Below, one piece after another: positions 59,533 to 64,000 of a DNA stretch of 64,000 nucleotides. Location of the stretch: positions 372,001 to 436,000 of the forward strand of contig NZ_CABHWW010000026.1 of assembly GCF_902170305.1 (NCBI RefSeq). The letters are read 5' to 3'. Positions within the stretch are counted from its first letter, which is position 1, and each line of letters opens with the position of its first letter. The position numbers and the translations under genes were made by a program. The stretch comes from Yersinia alsatica (GTDB taxonomy: Bacteria > Pseudomonadota > Gammaproteobacteria > Enterobacterales > Enterobacteriaceae). The notes under the pieces were generated by a model that was not told the origin of the DNA, did no database searches, and was given only the letters and a program-made list of their open reading frames with translations.

Positions 59533-61407
59533 ATGTCGGTAGAGAGAAAAAATCCGCAACGCGTATTCGCGTTATACTGCGCTTTAATTTGTAGCCTGAT
59601 GCCGGTATTTACAGCATCAGCCACCGCGCCAGTCATGCCTGTAGATTCATCTTCAGCACTTTCCACGTCGTCAAAAAGTATGACGGTCGCACAAAGCCGC
59701 TCTCAGTTATTGGCGACGTTACCGAAAAACGTCACGCCATTCTATGCTTCGGAGTTAGCGCTGCTTTATGCCGCTAATCAAATGCAGCCCATGTGGCAGG
59801 ATAGAACGGCTGTTCAGCATTTTCAGCAGCAATTGGCTGAAGTGGCACTCTCCGGTATTCAACCACAATTTATGCAGTGGGTGAAATGGCTGAGTGATCC
59901 TGAAATTACTGGCATGGCCCGCGATGTTATTTTGTCTGATGCCATGTTGGGGTATTTGCACTTTATCTCAGGTGTTGGCGCGAATGGCAGTGTCTGGCTC
60001 TATAGTAATGTGCCGTACAAGATGGCCATGCCGCCGGCCACGATTTTAAATCGCTGGCAGCAGGCCGTACACGAAGGGACCACTGCGCCTTATCTGGCCT
60101 CACTGGCTCCTCAGCATCCGCAATATGAAAAAATGCATCAGGCGCTGAAACAACTGTTGGCTGACCGCCGTCCATGGCCGCAAATGGCCAATGGCCCGAG
60201 TTTACGCCCAGGCCAACTCAGTGACGATATTCCCGCCCTGCGGGAGATTCTCGACAGAACCGGCATGCTGCATCCGGTGGCTGCGGTTCCCGCGAAAGAT
60301 ACCGAAGTTATCCCCGTGGATAACCCGGCAGCCGCGGTTGTTAATGATGACCTCTCGGTTGATGAAGAGAAAAGCCGTGCCCAGGCCCACAGCTTGGTGG
60401 TAAGCCCATCGGCGGCACCGGTCGCGGATGTCCCGGTTACTGAAGGGGGGGTTGCGCCATCATCAGCACCACTGACGGCGACTGCCGCAGTGACTGATAA
60501 TGTTTACACTCCAGAGCTGATGGAGGCCGTCAAACGTTTTCAACAGTGGCACGGGCTGAGTGATGATGGGGTTATCGGGGTTCGGACTCGCGAATGGCTG
60601 AATGTTTCGCCACAGATGCGGGCAACATTATTAGCATTGAATATTCAGCGATTACGTATTTTGCCGGGCCGGGTAGATAACGGCATTATGGTTAATATAC
60701 CGAACTATTCGCTGAATTATTATAAGAATGGTACCGAGGTGCTCTCATCGAGAGTGATTGTTGGCCGTCCAAGCCGCAAAACACCACTCATGAGCAGCGC
60801 GTTGAATAATGTGGTGGTGAACCCGCCATGGAACGTGCCGACATCCCTGATACGTCAGGATATCGTGCCGAAAGCGCGTTATGATTCCAGCTATTTCCAG
60901 CGCCACGGCTATACCGTATTGTCCGGCTGGAGTAACGATGCTGAAGTCGTCGATCCTTCGATGATCAACTGGAACATGATTTCGCCGAATAATTTCCCCT
61001 ATCGCCTACGTCAGGAACCTGGCGCCAGTAATTCCTTGGGGCGCTTCAAGTTTAATATGCCAAGCTCGGATGCTATTTATTTGCATGATACGCCGAACCA
61101 TGGCTTGTTCCAGAAAGATATCCGGGCACTCAGTTCAGGTTGTGTTCGAGTGAATAAAGCCTCTGATTTAGCCAATATGCTGTTGCAGGATGCGGGTTGG
61201 AATGATGCGCGAGTGTCCTCGACCTTAAAGCAGGGAAATACCACTTACGTCAACATTCGCCAACGTATCCCGGTACAACTGTATTACCTGACGGCATGGG
61301 TTGCCGACGATGGCAAACCACAGTTTAGAACAGATATTTACAATTATGATATGACGGTGAGATCAGGTTCACAAATCTCCCAACAGGCTGAACTTTTGCT
61401 GCAATAA
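59533..61407 (+). CDS. ldtD: L,D-transpeptidase LdtD (YcbB)
   Basis: Periplasmic enzyme that makes 3-3 cross-links in peptidoglycan; part of the Cpx/Rcs envelope-stress response in E. coli. 624 residues from ATG 59533, with GGGGG ~7 bases upstream and a signal sequence (RVFALYCALICSLMPVFTASA); an upstream ATG at 59461 is also open. Domains: helical N-terminal part, peptidoglycan-binding domain 1 (ELMEAVKRFQQWHGLSDDGVIG) and the YkuD domain with HDTPNHGLF ... LSSGCVRVNKAS, whose Cys is the nucleophile. A variable Ala/Pro/Val-rich insert lies around residues 260-330. The transcript may end at an inverted repeat (61454-61478, GGGCACTC / GGGTGCCC type). Confidence 0.95.
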   Translation: MSVERKNPQRVFALYCALICSLMPVFTASATAPVMPVDSSSALSTSSKSMTVAQSRSQLLATLPKNVTPFYASELALLYAANQMQPMWQDRTAVQHFQQQLAEVALSGIQPQFMQWVKWLSDPEITGMARDVILSDAMLGYLHFISGVGANGSVWLYSNVPYKMAMPPATILNRWQQAVHEGTTAPYLASLAPQHPQYEKMHQALKQLLADRRPWPQMANGPSLRPGQLSDDIPALREILDRTGMLHPVAAVPAKDTEVIPVDNPAAAVVNDDLSVDEEKSRAQAHSLVVSPSAAPVADVPVTEGGVAPSSAPLTATAAVTDNVYTPELMEAVKRFQQWHGLSDDGVIGVRTREWLNVSPQMRATLLALNIQRLRILPGRVDNGIMVNIPNYSLNYYKNGTEVLSSRVIVGRPSRKTPLMSSALNNVVVNPPWNVPTSLIRQDIVPKARYDSSYFQRHGYTVLSGWSNDAEVVDPSMINWNMISPNNFPYRLRQEPGASNSLGRFKFNMPSSDAIYLHDTPNHGLFQKDIRALSSGCVRVNKASDLANMLLQDAGWNDARVSSTLKQGNTTYVNIRQRIPVQLYYLTAWVADDGKPQFRTDIYNYDMTVRSGSQISQQAELLLQ

Positions 61408-61611
61408 ATGCAGTAAAACTCAATAACTAATGGTCTCAATATCGGGTTGTCTTGTGGGCACTCATTTATGGGTGCCCAGCCCCTAAATCTAAACGCACAG
61501 TGAATGCGTACCGAATGCGGGTTGACTGGTTTTCCGTAGGCGGTTATGGTTCGGGACGGCACATTTTATAGTGCTTACTTTTGACATTCTTGCCGGGTAT
61601 TAACAGAGATC

Positions 61612-62160
61612 ATGGATAAAATTGATAATTATCGCCGTAAATGGCTAACGTTAGGCGGGGCAGCGTTGGGTATATCGCTGCTTCCGGGGCAAGCATTCGC
61701 TACCCTTTCTACTCCTCGCCCACGTATCTTGACCCTGAATAATTTGAATACAGGTGAGTCGATAAAAGCCGAATTCTTTGATGGTCGAAGCTATAACAAA
61801 GACGAACTTTCCCGCTTAAATCATCTATTTCGCGATTATCGGGCCAATAAAGTTAAAACTATCGATCCACGCCTCTTTGACCAACTTTACCGTCTGCAAG
61901 GCCTTCTCGGTACCACTAAACCGGTACAGCTTATTTCAGGTTATCGCTCACTTGATACCAATAATGAACTGCGTGAACGTAGCCGGGGTGTGGCTAAACA
62001 TAGCTTCCATACCCAAGGGCGGGCGATGGATTTCCATATAGAAGGCATTCAATTGAGTAATATCCGCAAAGCGGCATTAAAAATGCGCGCAGGTGGTGTA
62101 GGATATTACCCTCGCAGTAATTTTGTGCATATTGATACTGGGCCAGCACGAACCTGGTAA
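61612..62160 (+). CDS. mepK: Murein endopeptidase MepK (YcbK), Tat substrate
   Basis: Peptidase M15A-type zinc enzyme that cuts mDAP-mDAP (3-3) cross-links, the very bonds made by LdtD upstream. 182 residues, equal to E. coli. A twin-arginine signal (YRRKWLTLGG, cleavage after LLPGQAFA at residue 30) sends it folded to the periplasm. Zinc and active-site motif: SGYRSLDTNNELRERSRGVAKHSFHTQGRAMDFHI, with the later His in SNFVHIDTGPAR. 204 bases separate it from ldtD. Confidence 0.95.
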   Translation: MDKIDNYRRKWLTLGGAALGISLLPGQAFATLSTPRPRILTLNNLNTGESIKAEFFDGRSYNKDELSRLNHLFRDYRANKVKTIDPRLFDQLYRLQGLLGTTKPVQLISGYRSLDTNNELRERSRGVAKHSFHTQGRAMDFHIEGIQLSNIRKAALKMRAGGVGYYPRSNFVHIDTGPARTW

Positions 62161-62217
62161 CACGCATTTTTTGCCAATGCTTCGCAGCTACTGAGTTGGC
62201 ATTGGGGTTGGAGCTTT

Positions 62218-62865
62218 ATGAAATATCAAATTATTCCGGTGACGGCTTTTAGCCAAAACTGCACACTAATCTGGTGTGAAGCGACAGGGCAGGCCGCACT
62301 AGTGGACCCAGGTGGTGAAGCCGCCAAAATTATGGCTGAAGTGGCACGTCAAGGCGTTAAAGTGAGCCAGATTTTACTGACTCACGGTCACCTTGACCAT
62401 GTAGGTGCTGCCGCAGAATTAGCTGCACATTTTCAGGTGCCTATTTATGGCCCAGAAAAAGAAGACGCTTTTTGGTTAGAAGGATTGCCGGCCCAGAGTA
62501 AAATGTTTGGGCTCAGCGAATGTGAGGCTTTTACACCGACTCGCTGGTTAGAAGAGGGTGACAAAGTCACTGTTGGCGAAGTGGAGTTATCCGTCTTACA
62601 TTGCCCAGGTCATACTCCGGGGCACATTGTTTTTATTGAGCAACAGGATCGTTTGGCGCTCGTGGGTGACGTTATTTTTAATGGTGGTGTTGGGCGTAGC
62701 GATTTTCCACGCGGCGATCATCAGCAATTAATTAATTCTATCCGAACCAAATTATTACCCTTGGGTGACGATATGACGTTTATTCCAGGCCATGGCCCTA
62801 TGTCGACGCTAGGTCATGAGCGGCAGACTAATCCATTTATACGAGAAGAACCTGCAATCTGGTGA
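62218..62865 (+). CDS. gloC: Hydroxyacylglutathione hydrolase GloC (YcbL)
   Basis: Type II glyoxalase of the metallo-beta-lactamase fold; hydrolyses S-lactoylglutathione in methylglyoxal detoxification. 215 residues. The metal motif THGHLDH is at residues 55-61, with further ligands in HCPGHTPGH and LVGDVIF, and the C-terminal PGHGP. It follows mepK by 57 bases, as in E. coli. Confidence 0.94.
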   Translation: MKYQIIPVTAFSQNCTLIWCEATGQAALVDPGGEAAKIMAEVARQGVKVSQILLTHGHLDHVGAAAELAAHFQVPIYGPEKEDAFWLEGLPAQSKMFGLSECEAFTPTRWLEEGDKVTVGEVELSVLHCPGHTPGHIVFIEQQDRLALVGDVIFNGGVGRSDFPRGDHQQLINSIRTKLLPLGDDMTFIPGHGPMSTLGHERQTNPFIREEPAIW

Positions 62866-62920
62866 TGCATCAAGTTTACTGTCATAAACTCTATGCATAA
62901 TTCAAGTATTGATCACAATG

Positions 62921-62947
62921 AAGGCACCTGACGGTGCCTTTTTTACG
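62921..62947 (+). terminator. Terminator of ycbK-ycbL
   Basis: A perfect 8-bp stem AAGGCACC-tgac-GGTGCCTT followed by TTTTT, 55 bases after gloC. The remaining bases to 63166 hold no gene seen. Confidence 0.9.
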
Positions 62948-63166
62948 TTATATTTAATATGAGTGATTAAAGTCTTTTGTGAACAAATAATCAGCTATTT
63001 ATTGGTATTATAGACATAATGGTGATGGCTATTAAGTCAGCATGTTTTTTACGATATTGATAAGGCGCAGCAAAACAAAAAAGATCTCACTGGTATTAAT
63101 CCGGCATCGTTCTTTGTTGCCATTTTGAGTTCGTAAAATGACGAACACCTTTCAATGGAATCTACT

Positions 63167-64000
63167 ATGCCATTTCGTCGTTTCAGACTGAATAAGTTAC
63201 TGTCCCGGCTCGGCTTTGCTTGCATGGTTTTATTACTATTTCTGTTGTTAGGTGCAGTAGTGATTTATGCACAAACCAAGGCCAATATGCATCAGGATGC
63301 TGAGGCTAAGTTATTGCAAGCCAGAGCTCGCTTTGATCAAATATTTAATAACTTGCAGCATGCTGCTATTCAGGTAGAAACCGGATTAGGGAAACCTTGT
63401 GTGCAAGTTGTACAGAATCTGCGGGATCAAGTGGTAATGATCCCGGATGTTCGCTCAGTCAGTTTAGCAAAAGACTCCACGATCTATTGTTCATCAATAT
63501 ATGGCCCACTCGCGACCCCTTTTGATTTAGACGTGTTTGTTAATGGGCAATTAGAATTAATGCCGGGCAATGATGTAACACCGGATCGCGCTCTGATGGT
63601 TTACCGGCTGGAACGCGGTGATTACAGTATTTTGGTTGCCGTCGATGGCTACTACTTACGCAGTATTCTGAATCTCTTGAGCAGCAATGTTGAGCTGCAA
63701 CTGAGAGTGGGGAATACATGGATGGATGCGGCAGGAATAGTCCATTCAGGTCGCCCGCCAAATGGAGACGAGCCTTTATATTTGGCATCTGAGAAATATG
63801 CGTATTCATTAAGTACCACTCTTTCCCATCAGCAATATTTAGATTATGCCTGGCAATATTCGCGAGGCAGCTTAATTTTCTTCATCCTAATGAGTGTCGG
63901 GTCTGCCACACTGGTTTTTTGGTTATCGGGTAGGGCGGCATCACCAACCTTAGTATTAAAACATGCATTAGAAAATAATGAATTTATTCCTTATATGCAG
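63167..64000 (+). CDS. CSS-motif EAL-type cyclic-di-GMP phosphodiesterase (3' end outside window)
   Basis: 278 codons are visible, from ATG 63167 to the window edge. An N-terminal transmembrane helix (LGFACMVLLLFLLLGAVVIYA) leads into a periplasmic domain with two conserved cysteines, GKPCVQVV and the name-giving YCSSIYG. In this family a disulphide in this domain controls activity. A second membrane helix (GSLIFFILMSVGSATLVFWL) follows, and the window ends at the first residues of an EAL domain (LKHALENNEFIPYMQ). The expected job is c-di-GMP hydrolysis in response to periplasmic redox state; the catalytic residues lie outside the window. Confidence 0.85.
   Translation, partial: MPFRRFRLNKLLSRLGFACMVLLLFLLLGAVVIYAQTKANMHQDAEAKLLQARARFDQIFNNLQHAAIQVETGLGKPCVQVVQNLRDQVVMIPDVRSVSLAKDSTIYCSSIYGPLATPFDLDVFVNGQLELMPGNDVTPDRALMVYRLERGDYSILVAVDGYYLRSILNLLSSNVELQLRVGNTWMDAAGIVHSGRPPNGDEPLYLASEKYAYSLSTTLSHQQYLDYAWQYSRGSLIFFILMSVGSATLVFWLSGRAASPTLVLKHALENNEFIPYMQ

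Overview
The window is a chromosomal segment of an enterobacterium, most likely a Yersinia species or a close relative. The core gene order ftsK-lolA-rarA-serS-ycaD / pflA-pflB-focA-ycaO / ycaP-serC-aroA-cmk-rpsA-ihfB-comEC-msbA-lpxK / ycaR-kdsB-ycbJ-elyC-cmoM-mukFEB-ldtD-ycbK-ycbL is the one known from E. coli near ftsK. The genus is inferred from protein divergence and from insertions such as an HglS/YdcJ-type gene and two cold-shock genes between lpxK and ycaR.

Region by region: (1) 1-7376 carries the 3' end of ftsK, then lolA, rarA, serS and the MFS gene ycaD. (2) 7466-8263 is pflA on the minus strand, cut off from its usual partner pflB (27147-29429) by an inserted prophage of about 18.7 kb (about 8297-26995). 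(3) 29482-33812 holds focA, ycaO and the periplasmic asparaginase ansB. (4) 33959-46017 is a long plus-strand run: ycaP, serC-aroA, cmk-rpsA-ihfB, comEC, msbA-lpxK. (5) 46012-51731 holds HglS/YdcJ, two tandem cold-shock genes, ycaR-kdsB, ycbJ and elyC. (6) 51922-59189 is the tightly overlapping cmoM-mukF-mukE-mukB operon. (7) 59533 to the end holds three murein or metabolite hydrolases (ldtD, mepK/ycbK, gloC/ycbL) and the start of a CSS-EAL cyclic-di-GMP phosphodiesterase cut by the window edge.

The prophage belongs to the P2 group (Peduoviridae). It has a P2-type integrase, a 99-residue C-type repressor, a Cox-like regulator, a set of small early genes and a gpA-type HUH replication nuclease, then portal Q and terminase P on the opposite strand. 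The order at the right end (tail fibre, fibre assembly, two small baseplate-type genes, VgrG-like spike, end) looks more like the HP1/K139 branch than P2 itself. It is defective: a deletion joins the middle of terminase P directly to the last codons of a tail gene, so capsid, scaffold, tail sheath, tube, tape-measure and lysis genes are absent.

Between the replication gene and a candidate cos site, where P2 carries tin and old, sit two AT-rich cargo genes facing away from each other. One is an ApeA-like protein and the other is an unassigned protein, and each has a C-terminal Rx4H motif typical of HEPN ribonucleases. This divergent HEPN pair is the best candidate for an interesting, possibly undescribed phage-defence locus. 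The integrase and immunity genes, the replication gene and the cargo look intact although the structural genes are gone, which fits an element kept for its cargo.

No tRNA, rRNA, CRISPR array or insertion sequence was recognised.
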